A stretch of 12,534 nucleotides of DNA, from contig LNEX01000247.1 of the NCBI GenBank assembly GCA_001464165.1, forward strand, positions 1-12,534. The letters are read 5' to 3'. The translations under genes and the position numbers were made by a program. This document shows positions 6,701 through 12,534 of the stretch, in pieces; the first letter of the stretch is position 1; the number at the start of each line of letters is the position of its first letter. The DNA is from a bacterium Ga0077546 (lineage in GTDB: Bacteria > Cyanobacteriota > Vampirovibrionia > Obscuribacterales > Obscuribacteraceae). Under the pieces are notes generated by a model. That model made no database searches and was not told the origin of the DNA. It saw only the letters and a program-made list of their open reading frames with translations.

Positions 6701-7108
6701 ATGCCATATAGAGCGGTAGTGAGCGGAGAATTAGCCAAGCTCTTTGGGGTTTTGTCTCACCCTATTCGTATCAGGATAGTCGAAGAGCTACAAAGAGAAG
6801 ACCTTTCAGTCGGGGCTCTTAAGGATATTCTTGGCATTACCCATGCTGCAGTGTCGCAACAACTTTCTGTTTTAAGAAGTCATCACCTTGTTGTCGAGAA
6901 CAGGCAAGGAAGAAACGTGTTCTATCATTTGCGAAATCCGTTGTTGGCAAAGTGGATAATGGAAGGGCTGGGCTTTATTATGCCGGACGCATTGGAAGTA
7001 AAAAATATGCGATCAGCTATTAAGAACGCTCAGACCGTTTGGGGCTCTGAGTTGAAGCCTAAAGCCCCGGTAAAGAAAAGCACTACTCCGAAGGTGCGCT
7101 CCAAATAG
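6701..7108 (+). CDS. ArsR-family winged-helix repressor without cysteines
   Basis: 135 residues from ATG 6701, chosen because GGGAG sits at 6691-6695; the frame extends to TTG 6671 without a better site. Residues 11-80 are a typical ArsR fold: LAKLFGVLSHPIRIRIVEEL, helix-turn-helix LSVGALKDILGI (35-46) plus recognition helix THAAVSQQLSVLRSHHLV (47-64), and a wing (65-79, NRQGRNVFYHLRN). The classical alpha-3 metal motif (ELCVCDL) is replaced by LSVGALKDI, and the protein has no Cys, so thiol-metal and persulfide sensing are excluded. A lysine/arginine-rich tail (116-135) is unusual for the size and may contact DNA. Its position right after the three exporter genes suggests it controls them and itself, inferred from synteny only. 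Confidence 0.85.
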   Translation: MPYRAVVSGELAKLFGVLSHPIRIRIVEELQREDLSVGALKDILGITHAAVSQQLSVLRSHHLVVENRQGRNVFYHLRNPLLAKWIMEGLGFIMPDALEVKNMRSAIKNAQTVWGSELKPKAPVKKSTTPKVRSK

Positions 7109-7165
7109 GAAAGGTACTTTGGGTGTTGCCTCGCAATCAAAGCTTTAAGTATCATTCTGTTTTGC

Positions 7166-7558
7166 TCATTGGCCATCGGTTTTCTTGGCGATGGTTTCAA
7201 ACTGGGCTGATTTAGTGGTCTGGTAGGCGGCTTGTTCTTTGGCTAGTTGCTCCGGGCTTTTCGGTTTGATATAGGGAGAAGTAAGAATTAAGTCGCCACC
7301 GATGTTTGCGGCTTCTTGTTTGCTTACTTCTTTGAGCAAATTTTCAAAGTCGGCAGGCTTCAATTTTCGGCCGGCATCTCTTAATTCTTCGGCCGCCAGG
7401 TGGAGATTGCCCCCGTCCATGCGGCGGGCTATATGGATGGCTTGATTTTGCATTTCAGTGATCGGGCTAAATGACTTCATACCAGGTTCGGTCTTGGCGA
7501 CAAAGAGCGGTGCGCCGTGCCATGGGGTATCACCAAGGGGACGGTCGTGTGTCGTCAA
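7166..7558 (-). CDS. Hypothetical protein, probably the C-terminal part of a frameshifted gene
   Basis: 130 residues if it starts at TTG 7558. No Shine-Dalgarno precedes that codon, and the frame is open 35 codons further up to 7663 with normal-looking protein sequence (GVGADLFVASATHSQIRS, then NPKLENQLYVQ) but no ATG or GTG. It contains an alpha-helical unit (AIHIARRMDGGNLHLAAEEL, RDAGRKLKPADFENLLKEV) followed by GGDLILTSPYI and a Gln/Lys-rich end. The same pattern (MD, AAExLR, GxDL, S) occurs in the frame upstream, split over two frames. I therefore think this is the second half of one protein whose first half starts at 7815. No signal peptide, membrane segment or catalytic motif; function unknown. 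I recall AAExLR-type helical proteins in Obscuribacterales-like genomes. Confidence 0.6.
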   Translation of the reverse strand: MTTHDRPLGDTPWHGAPLFVAKTEPGMKSFSPITEMQNQAIHIARRMDGGNLHLAAEELRDAGRKLKPADFENLLKEVSKQEAANIGGDLILTSPYIKPKSPEQLAKEQAAYQTTKSAQFETIAKKTDGQ

Positions 7559-7620
7559 CTGAACATAGAGCTGATTTTCTAGTTTGGGATTGCTGCGAAT
7601 TTGGGAGTGAGTGGCGCTAG

Positions 7621-7815
7621 CTACGAATAGATCGGCTCCGACACCTTTAGTTGACGCTTCTCGTCATTACTCATAGAAGCTGAGGCAAACTCGGCCCTGA
7701 GCATCTCTGCCGCTTTTTGAGCGTGTTGGTCACCAGTTTGATCCATCTCTTTTATGATATCCCGGGCCTTTTCATTGATGGTCTTAGGATCGCCTGCTGT
7801 CTCAAAATTAGTCAT
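7621..7815 (-). CDS. Hypothetical small protein, probably the N-terminal part of a frameshifted gene
   Basis: 64 residues from ATG 7815-7813, chosen because GAGG lies 8 nt upstream on the minus strand; the frame runs back to 8070 but would then overlap the tetR gene and its promoter. Sequence is polar and helical: KTINEKARDIIKEMDQTGDQ, then AAEMLRAEFASASMSNDEKR, ending QLKVSEPIYS. The first part matches the helical unit of the downstream frame (A..I...MD......AAExLR), but the stop at 7621-7623 cuts it before the GADLFVAS segment, which is present in the -1 frame. Either a stand-alone 64-residue protein or, more likely, the start of a gene interrupted by a 1-nt loss. Role unknown. Confidence 0.55.
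   Translation of the reverse strand: MTNFETAGDPKTINEKARDIIKEMDQTGDQHAQKAAEMLRAEFASASMSNDEKRQLKVSEPIYS
7624..7663 (-). other. Likely frameshift junction
   Basis: On the minus strand both the frame ending at 7621 and the frame continuing to 7166 are open here; the second is entered by stepping back one base. One extra base (or two fewer) anywhere in this 40-nt overlap would give one reading frame of about 216 codons from 7815 to 7166. I see no X-XXY-YYZ slippery heptamer or obvious stem-loop that would suggest programmed -1 shifting, so a mutation or sequence error is likelier. Confidence 0.5.
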
Positions 7816-7869
7816 TTCTGATGCCTCGGATGTGGGGGATTTCAACTTAGAGTTTGAGATTACGACCCC

Positions 7870-7878
7870 TATATAACA
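7870..7878 (-). promoter_or_regulatory. Candidate extended -10 promoter for the minus-strand hypothetical gene
   Basis: Read on the minus strand this is TGTTATATA, an extended -10 (TGnTATAAT-like) about 55 nt before ATG 7815. No good -35 is seen at 16-18 nt (TTGCCA is 20 nt away), which extended -10 promoters tolerate. Confidence 0.38.
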
Positions 7879-7932
7879 GCCACATAACGGCCTCGTGGCA
7901 AGTGCTGTGATTTGACGGCAAAAATGAGAAGA

Positions 7933-7962
7933 TTGACGATTACTAGCCGACTCGTCTATTAT
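7933..7962 (+). promoter_or_regulatory. tetR promoter
   Basis: TTGACG (7933-7938), 18-nt spacer, TATTAT (7957-7962): five of six matches in each box. Transcription would start near 7969, after the ATG at 7961 but before the ATG at 7994, which supports the shorter TetR protein. Confidence 0.6.
7944..7958. promoter_or_regulatory. Predicted TetR operator (palindrome over the promoter)
   Basis: TAGCCGA-C-TCGTCTA is a 15-nt palindrome with only one mismatched pair around a central C. It lies in the promoter spacer and touches the -10 box, where a bound repressor would block polymerase. The TAG...CTA ends resemble, as I remember it, the NemR-type operator; this is inference from position and symmetry. 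Confidence 0.5.
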
Positions 7963-7993
7963 GATTCTAGAAAGTAGCAGCGGGAGTGCGCGC

Positions 7994-8593
7994 ATGGCCA
8001 GGCAGAGTGGTATGAAGGAAGTAACAAAGATGTCTTTGTTAGACGCTGGTGTCAGTATTATGGTGACCAAGGGCTACAACAACACTGGCATCCAAGAAGT
8101 ACTTGAAGCTACTGGTGTGCCTAAAGGTTCTTTCTACTATTATTTTGATAGCAAAGAAGACTTCGCGACCCAGATTATTGAGCATTTTGATGCCAAGCAA
8201 ACTGAGCAGTTGAAGGTATTCCTTGAGAATCAAAAGCACAATCCGGTAGAGCGCTTGAAGGCTTATTGCAATGCCGGTCGAAAAGCCCTGAAAGAAAATC
8301 ATTGTCGCAACGGTTGTCTAGTCGGCAACCTCTCTCAAGAAATGTCTGATCAATCTGAAGTACTAAGAGCTAAGCTAGAAGAAGTTCTTAACAGGTGGCG
8401 TGGACGTTTTGCAAAGTGCATTAAGGAAGGGCAAGAGGCTAAGCTGATTAACTCTAAGTTCGACCATAATATCCTCGCTGAATTCTTTCAGAGCGGCTGG
8501 CACGGTGCCATCATGCGCGCTAAGACAACTAAAACTACGGTGCCGCTGGATGCCTTCATGACCCTAATGTTTGATAGTGTCTTGAAGCCGTAG
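7994..8593 (+). CDS. TetR-family regulator, NemR-like
   Basis: 199 residues from ATG 7994: GGGAG at 7982-7986 is 7 nt upstream and the predicted promoter overlaps the alternative ATG 7961. The N-terminal TetR helix-turn-helix is clear (ALL-type helix MSLLDAGVSIMVTKGYNNTG, then IQEVLEATGVPKGSFYYYF with DSKEDF). The C-terminal ligand/sensor domain carries HCRNGCLVGNLSQEMSD and a later HGAIMRAK. Cys108 aligns with Cys106 of E. coli NemR and Lys177 with its Lys175, with the same 69-residue spacing. In NemR that pair forms a reversible bond on oxidation by hypochlorite. So this protein may sense reactive chlorine or electrophiles; other TetR proteins of this subfamily also keep the Cys. It is divergent from the hypothetical gene and convergent with queA; no obvious detoxification enzyme is adjacent. 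Confidence 0.85.
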   Translation: MARQSGMKEVTKMSLLDAGVSIMVTKGYNNTGIQEVLEATGVPKGSFYYYFDSKEDFATQIIEHFDAKQTEQLKVFLENQKHNPVERLKAYCNAGRKALKENHCRNGCLVGNLSQEMSDQSEVLRAKLEEVLNRWRGRFAKCIKEGQEAKLINSKFDHNILAEFFQSGWHGAIMRAKTTKTTVPLDAFMTLMFDSVLKP

Positions 8594-8619
8594 GCTATGT
8601 CTATTTAGAAGAGCAGATT

Positions 8620-9723
8620 TTATAAAATCAACATGGCATCGCCGTAGCTATAAAATCGATAGCTTTCGGCGATTGCTTCTTTGTAGGCTTTCATGATCAA
8701 ATCTCGGCCAGCTACTGCTGAAACCAGCACCAGCAGGCTAGATCGGCTCAAGTGAAAATTGGTAATCATGCCATTGGCTATGGCAAATTTATGACCAGGT
8801 TTGATATATAAGGCGGTGCTTTGATTGTCCGCGGGCTCTACTAAACCGCTGGCACCAGCAGTTTCGAGCGTGCGCAAGCTTGTGGTGCCAACAGCAATTA
8901 CTCTTCTGCCTTCACTTTTTGCCTTGTTAATTTTGCCAGCCGTTTCGGCTGAAACTGTGTACAACTCTTCTTCTATGGTATGTTCATCGATTTCGGCTTC
9001 GATTGGTTTGAAGGTACCAGCACCAACATGCAAAGTTACAGTAGCTATGTCAATGCCAGCCTCGTTGAGGGCAGCTATAACAGTGGGCGTGAAGTGTAGG
9101 CCAGCGGTGGGTGCTGCTACTGCGCCTGGGGTTTGGGCAAAGACAGTCTGATACTGAAATAAGTCTTCTTTGCGGTGAGTGTTTTCGCTTGGATTGCTTA
9201 GATTGGTTCGGTAGTCGCGTGTAATATATGGTGGCAGTGGGGCAAAACCGACGCTTGAGAGTAGGTTGTATACGTTTTCTTTGGCGCCTAGATCTACCAA
9301 GAGACGTTTAAAGCCGTCGGGCCCCAAGACAATGTCTTTGACGACAATAGTGGTGGCACTTCCACTCTCGTCTACGACTTCTAATTCTTGGCCTGGCTTG
9401 AGGCGCTTTATGGGTGTTACCATCGCTTCCCAAACAGCTATATTGTTTGTTAGTGGTTTGAGCAAGAGTAATTTCACTGTTCCACCAGATCTGCGCCTAG
9501 CAATTAAGCGCGACGGCAAGACCTTGGTGTCGTTGACAATTAAAAGGTCGCCACTTTTGAGCAAGCAGGGCAGGTCATAAAAGTGCTTGTGTTGAAGTTC
9601 TCCACTGGCTCTGTCGACAACGAGCAGGCGGGCATTTTCTTTTTGATCAAGTGGCTTTTGGGCAATTAAAGCTGGGTCGAGATCATATTCGAAGTCTTGA
9701 ATGGTAAGAGTTTTTTCTGCCAT
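8620..9723 (-). CDS. queA: S-adenosylmethionine:tRNA ribosyltransferase-isomerase (QueA)
   Basis: 367 residues, slightly longer than the usual 340-356. QueA transfers and isomerises the ribosyl part of S-adenosylmethionine onto preQ1 at tRNA position 34, giving epoxyqueuosine, in the cytoplasm. Family blocks are all present: LIAQKPLDQKENARLLVVDR (20-38), GDLLIVNDTKVLPSRL (58-73), PLPPYITR (162-169), YQTVFA...GAVAAPTAGLHFT (191-212), TLHVGAGTFKPIE (230-242), GTTSLRTLE (279-287), NGMITNFHLSRSSLLVLVSA (317-336) and YRFYSYGDAMLI (355-366). The extra length comes mainly from a polar insert near residues 170-188. ATG 9723-9721 has AAAGG about 6 nt upstream on the minus strand. It is divergent from queG, which acts on its product, with 93 bp between. 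Complete, no damaged motif seen. Confidence 0.96.
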   Translation of the reverse strand: MAEKTLTIQDFEYDLDPALIAQKPLDQKENARLLVVDRASGELQHKHFYDLPCLLKSGDLLIVNDTKVLPSRLIARRRSGGTVKLLLLKPLTNNIAVWEAMVTPIKRLKPGQELEVVDESGSATTIVVKDIVLGPDGFKRLLVDLGAKENVYNLLSSVGFAPLPPYITRDYRTNLSNPSENTHRKEDLFQYQTVFAQTPGAVAAPTAGLHFTPTVIAALNEAGIDIATVTLHVGAGTFKPIEAEIDEHTIEEELYTVSAETAGKINKAKSEGRRVIAVGTTSLRTLETAGASGLVEPADNQSTALYIKPGHKFAIANGMITNFHLSRSSLLVLVSAVAGRDLIMKAYKEAIAESYRFYSYGDAMLIL

Positions 9724-9816
9724 GCGTACCTTTCGGTCTTTAGATCTTAAGAACCTGAGTACTTTAGTATAGACTTCTCAAGGTAGCAGTACTGTCAATA
9801 TTGAAGGGCTTTTAAG
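9724..9816. promoter_or_regulatory. Divergent queA/queG intergenic region
   Basis: 93 bp holding both upstream regions. The hexamer palindrome AGTACT occurs at 9758-9763 and 9788-9793, exactly 30 bp apart (about three helical turns). TATACT on the minus strand (near 9772-9767) could be a queA -10, but the nearest TTGACA is 21 nt away. No preQ1 riboswitch pattern is seen. Confidence 0.35.
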
Positions 9817-10962
9817 ATGGCTCACTTGAAAGAGAGGGTATTGGCCATTGGCCACGAGCTTGGTTTCGATCAAGTGCAAATCGGCTTGCTTGCCCCCATG
9901 GTACAAGAGCGCCTGCATTACGAGCATTGGCTTGAGCTGGGCTATGCTGCCGATCTGGCTTATCTTAAGCGTGATCCCGAAAGGCGCGTCACTCCAGGCC
10001 TGACTTTTCCCGCTGCTCAAAGTGTGATTATTGTTTCGGTGAGCTACTTTAGCCAGCCACCGCCAGTTCCTAGTGGTAGTTGGGGCCGGGTGGCTCGCTA
10101 TGCTGTGGGAAGAGATTATCATCCTGTAATCAGAAGCAAGTTGAGAGATTTTTGTACTCGACTAGAAAGCGAATTGGGACGAAAAATTGCCAGACGCCCT
10201 GTTACTGATGATGCGGCCCTATACGAGCAAGCCCTTGCTCGGCGCCATGGTCTTGGCTTCGTTGGGAAAAATTCGCTAGTGATTGGTCCCAAGCTTTCAG
10301 GCTCATACAACTTCATTGCTGAGCTGTTCGTCGATTTTGAACTTGAGGCTGATTTTGAATACAAAGGTACTTGTGGCAACTGTGTGCGCTGTATTTCAGC
10401 TTGTCCGACTAATGCTATTAAGGTTGGTGCTGAAGCAGAAATGGTTGATGCTAATTTGTGCATCTCATATCTTACGATCGAGAATAAGGGTGGCATTGAT
10501 TTAGCTCTGCGGAGCCAGCTTGGTGACTGGGTTTATGGCTGCGACATCTGCCAAGAAGTTTGTCCTTATAACAGTAAAGTAAGACCAGCACCGTGGCCAG
10601 AATTTGCCCCTGAGAGTGGTGTTGGGCATTATTTGCACTTGCCTGAATTGTTGCATTTGAGTGACCAAGGCTTTGCTCAGCGTTTTGAGCTTTCACCATT
10701 GAGGCGCCCTAAGCGCCGTGGCCTCCTGCGCAATGCTTTAGTGGTAATGGGCAATCAACTAGCTTGCGGTCATCAGGCAAGCGAGCAAATCTTAGCCGAG
10801 GTTGCTGCATTTGCTGCTCGTGAGGATGATTTGCTTCTAGTTGAGCATGCTGCTTGGGCTCTGGCCCAAGCTAAAAATGAAAGTGGTCGACGAGCAATTG
10901 ATAACATTTTTGCCCGTCAACTTGACCCTAATCTTAGGCTCGAAATTGAACAATATGTTTAA
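9817..10962 (+). CDS. queG: Epoxyqueuosine reductase (QueG)
   Basis: 381 residues, normal length. QueG is a cobalamin- and iron-sulfur-dependent enzyme that removes the epoxide oxygen from epoxyqueuosine in tRNA, the last step of queuosine synthesis. The N-terminal domain shows RYAVGRDYHPVIRSKL (94-109) and PVTDDAALYEQALARRHGLG (128-147), with the conserved acid pair at 131-132, then FVGKNSLVI. Two [4Fe-4S] clusters are indicated by CGNCVRCISACP (Cys186, 189, 192, 196) and by Cys215 with CDICQEVCP (Cys242, 245, 249). The C-terminus (about 265-381) is HEAT-like (LRNALVVMGNQLACG, LVEHAAWALAQ). ATG 9817 has AAGGG 8 nt upstream. The MFS gene begins inside its last codons. Together with queA it gives the final two pathway steps; earlier steps are not in the window. 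Confidence 0.96.
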   Translation: MAHLKERVLAIGHELGFDQVQIGLLAPMVQERLHYEHWLELGYAADLAYLKRDPERRVTPGLTFPAAQSVIIVSVSYFSQPPPVPSGSWGRVARYAVGRDYHPVIRSKLRDFCTRLESELGRKIARRPVTDDAALYEQALARRHGLGFVGKNSLVIGPKLSGSYNFIAELFVDFELEADFEYKGTCGNCVRCISACPTNAIKVGAEAEMVDANLCISYLTIENKGGIDLALRSQLGDWVYGCDICQEVCPYNSKVRPAPWPEFAPESGVGHYLHLPELLHLSDQGFAQRFELSPLRRPKRRGLLRNALVVMGNQLACGHQASEQILAEVAAFAAREDDLLLVEHAAWALAQAKNESGRRAIDNIFARQLDPNLRLEIEQYV

Positions 10963-12163
10963 AGCGAGAGCAGAGAAATTACCGCTAACTGTCTGGGTTC
11001 TAGGCTTTGCCAGTTTGCTCACAGATGTTTCTACTGAGCTTATCCATTCAATTTTGCCTAACTTTATGTCGTCAGTTTTGCACGCTAGTTTTATTGATAT
11101 TGGCCTGATAGAAGGCTTGGCGGAAACTGTGGCGTCAATCCTCAAGATCTTTTCAGGCGCTTGGAGCGACCGAATTGGTAAGCGCAAAGGACTTTTACTT
11201 TTAGGCTATGGTCTATCGGCTTTGGTAAAGCCTCTCTTTCTTTTTGCCAATTCTGTTCTCATTGTGCTCATTGCCCGTTTGGCCGATCGTGTCGGCAAGG
11301 GTATTCGCAGCGCTCCCAGAGATGCACTGGTGGCTGACGTGACTAGCTCAGGCAATAGAGGCGCCGCCTATGGTTTGCGGCAATCGCTTGATACAGTAGG
11401 CGCTGTGGTTGGACCTCTTGTGGCTCTAGCTTTAATGTGGCTGACCCAGAGTAATTATCAACTTGCTTTTGCCATAGCACTCATTCCGGCGTTCGCTGTA
11501 GTTTTCCTTCTCTATTTTGGCGTTAAAGAACCAGAGCATAAGAGCGTTTTGAGTGCCGATAGGCTATTTGATGCCAAGCTTTTGACTGAGCTTAAAACTA
11601 AAATGCCACCATCATTCTTTTTATTGGTAGCCACCGTGTTGCTTTTTAGTTTGGCTAATTCTTCAGATGCTTTCCTTATTCTTAAGGCCAGAGAATGCGG
11701 CATGTCGATTGCCACCTGTCCCCTTGTGCTTGTGGCTATTAACATCAGTTATGCCTTAAGCGCTTATCCAGCCGGTATTCTATCTGATAGGCTTGGCCAT
11801 GGCCCTCTGCTTACAGTTGCTTTCTTTCTGTATGCCATCACTTATTTGGGCTTTGCTTTTGCCGGAGAGCAGACCGTGATGCTCTTACTTTGTCTTGTTT
11901 ACGGTCTCTATCTTGGCCTTTCCCAAGGCGTGCTCTCAGCTCTAGTTTCGCAACTTACACCCGCTCATTTGCGTGGCACCGCTTTTGGTATCGTCAATTT
12001 TGCTGTTGGTCTAGCCCTTTTACCGGCGAGTTTGCTCACAGGCATTCTTTACCAACACTTTGGTGCAGCAGTCGCCTTTGTTACTTGTGCTGTTATCGCT
12101 ATGCTTGCGGCTTTGATTTTAGCTTTGCAGTTGCCGGCCTTGGTAAAGTGCCAGCAGAACTAG
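10955..12163 (+). CDS. MFS transporter, 12 membrane segments predicted
   Basis: 402 residues from ATG 10955, which overlaps the queG stop by 8 nt (ATGtttAA). The frame is open to a TTG at 10841, but those codons lie inside queG and look non-coding. The N-terminal half contains LTDVSTELIHSILPNFMSS, the family-typical GLIEGLAETVASILKIFSG, motif A-like GAWSDRIGKRKG (68-79) and the distinctive DRVGKGIRSAPRDALVAD (111-128). A second motif A (AGILSDRLGHG) opens the C-terminal half after a short loop. This matches a broad group of MFS drug/metabolite exporters with no fixed substrate. Overlap with queG suggests translational coupling and perhaps shared control, but no MFS protein is known to me as a queuosine-precursor carrier, so a link in function is only a guess. 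No good Shine-Dalgarno, which fits coupling. Confidence 0.87.
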   Translation: MFKARAEKLPLTVWVLGFASLLTDVSTELIHSILPNFMSSVLHASFIDIGLIEGLAETVASILKIFSGAWSDRIGKRKGLLLLGYGLSALVKPLFLFANSVLIVLIARLADRVGKGIRSAPRDALVADVTSSGNRGAAYGLRQSLDTVGAVVGPLVALALMWLTQSNYQLAFAIALIPAFAVVFLLYFGVKEPEHKSVLSADRLFDAKLLTELKTKMPPSFFLLVATVLLFSLANSSDAFLILKARECGMSIATCPLVLVAINISYALSAYPAGILSDRLGHGPLLTVAFFLYAITYLGFAFAGEQTVMLLLCLVYGLYLGLSQGVLSALVSQLTPAHLRGTAFGIVNFAVGLALLPASLLTGILYQHFGAAVAFVTCAVIAMLAALILALQLPALVKCQQN

Positions 12164-12216
12164 ATTAATTTGCTTTTTGAGGTTGATTTTGCCGTCAGCT
12201 ACTCTAAACTAAGCGC

Positions 12217-12534
12217 ATGACTCACTTACTCGTTTTTATTGGTGCCGGCTTGGGGGGCTTAATGCGCTTCCTCGCTTCTACTGCGGTGCAGAAGGCCTGC
12301 AACGGTTGGACCTTTCCTCTTGGCACTTTTGTTGTCAATATTAGCGGCTGTTTAGTAATCGGTTTTCTTGCTCAGTTGGCAGAGAGCAAAAATTTGATGG
12401 AACCGGAATTCCGTGCCTTCTTCTTAATTGGCATTCTTGGCGGCTACACAACTTTTTCAAGTTTTGGCTATGAGACCTTGCAGTTAATTCGCAGTGGTGC
12501 ATTGGTATACGCTGCAGCAAATGCCGTGCTGCAG
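12217..12534 (+). CDS. crcB: Fluoride channel CrcB/Fluc (3' end outside window)
   Basis: 106 codons from ATG 12217 are visible and the frame is still open at the window edge; the family is usually about 120-130 residues, so most is here. Family landmarks are the start LLVFIGAGLGGLMRF, GTFVVNISGCLVIGF in the second helix (with the pore-lining Asn) and GILGGYTTFSSFGYETLQLI in the third, including the break-helix TTFSSF that carries the fluoride-coordinating Phe and polar residues. Fluc channels dimerise antiparallel in the inner membrane and let F- leave the cell. No Shine-Dalgarno is seen, and no fluoride riboswitch in the 53 nt after the MFS gene. TTGATT (12183) and TAAACT (12205) could form a weak promoter that starts at or near the ATG. 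Confidence 0.92.
   Translation, partial: MTHLLVFIGAGLGGLMRFLASTAVQKACNGWTFPLGTFVVNISGCLVIGFLAQLAESKNLMEPEFRAFFLIGILGGYTTFSSFGYETLQLIRSGALVYAAANAVLQ

Noticed and set aside
7173..7194. CCATCG/CGATGG inverted repeat as a terminator after arsR
   Set aside because: It lies inside the end of the minus-strand hypothetical gene, only 6 bp strong, and lacks a following run of T on either strand.
7624..7663. Programmed -1 ribosomal frameshifting
   Set aside because: No slippery heptamer and no clear downstream structure; a mutation or sequence error is simpler.
7816..8070. Long minus-strand extension of the 64-residue hypothetical protein
   Set aside because: It would run through the tetR promoter and into tetR, and ATG 7815 has a clear Shine-Dalgarno.
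8616..8629. Perfect 14-nt palindrome GATTTTATAAAATC between tetR and queA, as a bidirectional terminator
   Set aside because: The stem would be almost all A-T with a tiny loop and no useful T-tract; it also overlaps the queA stop codon.
10841..10954. N-terminal 38-residue extension of the MFS protein from TTG
   Set aside because: The codons lie within queG and give no membrane-protein character; ATG 10955 fits the family start.
12164..12216. Fluoride riboswitch before crcB
   Set aside because: Only 53 nt and no match to the conserved crcB-motif segments I know.

Overview
The window (about 12.5 kb, GC roughly in the high 40s by eye) reads as bacterial chromosome: compact genes, Shine-Dalgarno sites, GTG/TTG as well as ATG starts, and a complete Gram-negative type tripartite exporter with an outer-membrane channel. 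My best guess is a non-photosynthetic relative of the cyanobacteria (Obscuribacterales/Melainabacteria-like). This rests on remembered resemblance of the secreted TPR protein and the small AAExLR-repeat proteins to families of that lineage, so it is inference only. No rRNA, tRNA, CRISPR array, insertion sequence or phage gene is visible.

Left region (1-1662): the 3' end of a P-II-like signalling protein gene (+), converging on a gene for a secreted one-TPR protein (-). About 760 bp without a convincing gene follow. That stretch holds a terminator-like hairpin with a nine-T tract and a long-range inverted repeat.

Middle (1663-7108): a tightly packed + strand operon for an ABC exporter (fused membrane and ATPase domains), a HlyD-type periplasmic adaptor and a TolC-type channel, followed by its own promoter and a cysteine-free ArsR-family repressor. 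The three transport proteins together would span both membranes; substrate unknown. The ATPase lacks the usual Q-loop glutamine, and the adaptor carries two short in-frame tandem duplications.

Regulatory/hypothetical patch (7166-8593): on the - strand, two adjacent reading frames that I interpret as one two-repeat protein broken by a single-base frameshift. Divergent from it is a TetR regulator with a NemR-like Cys/Lys pair and a near-perfect palindrome lying over its own promoter.

Right region (8620-12534): queA (-) and queG (+), the last two steps of queuosine synthesis in tRNA, are divergent. An MFS transporter gene overlaps the end of queG by 8 nt, and the window ends inside a crcB-type fluoride channel gene.
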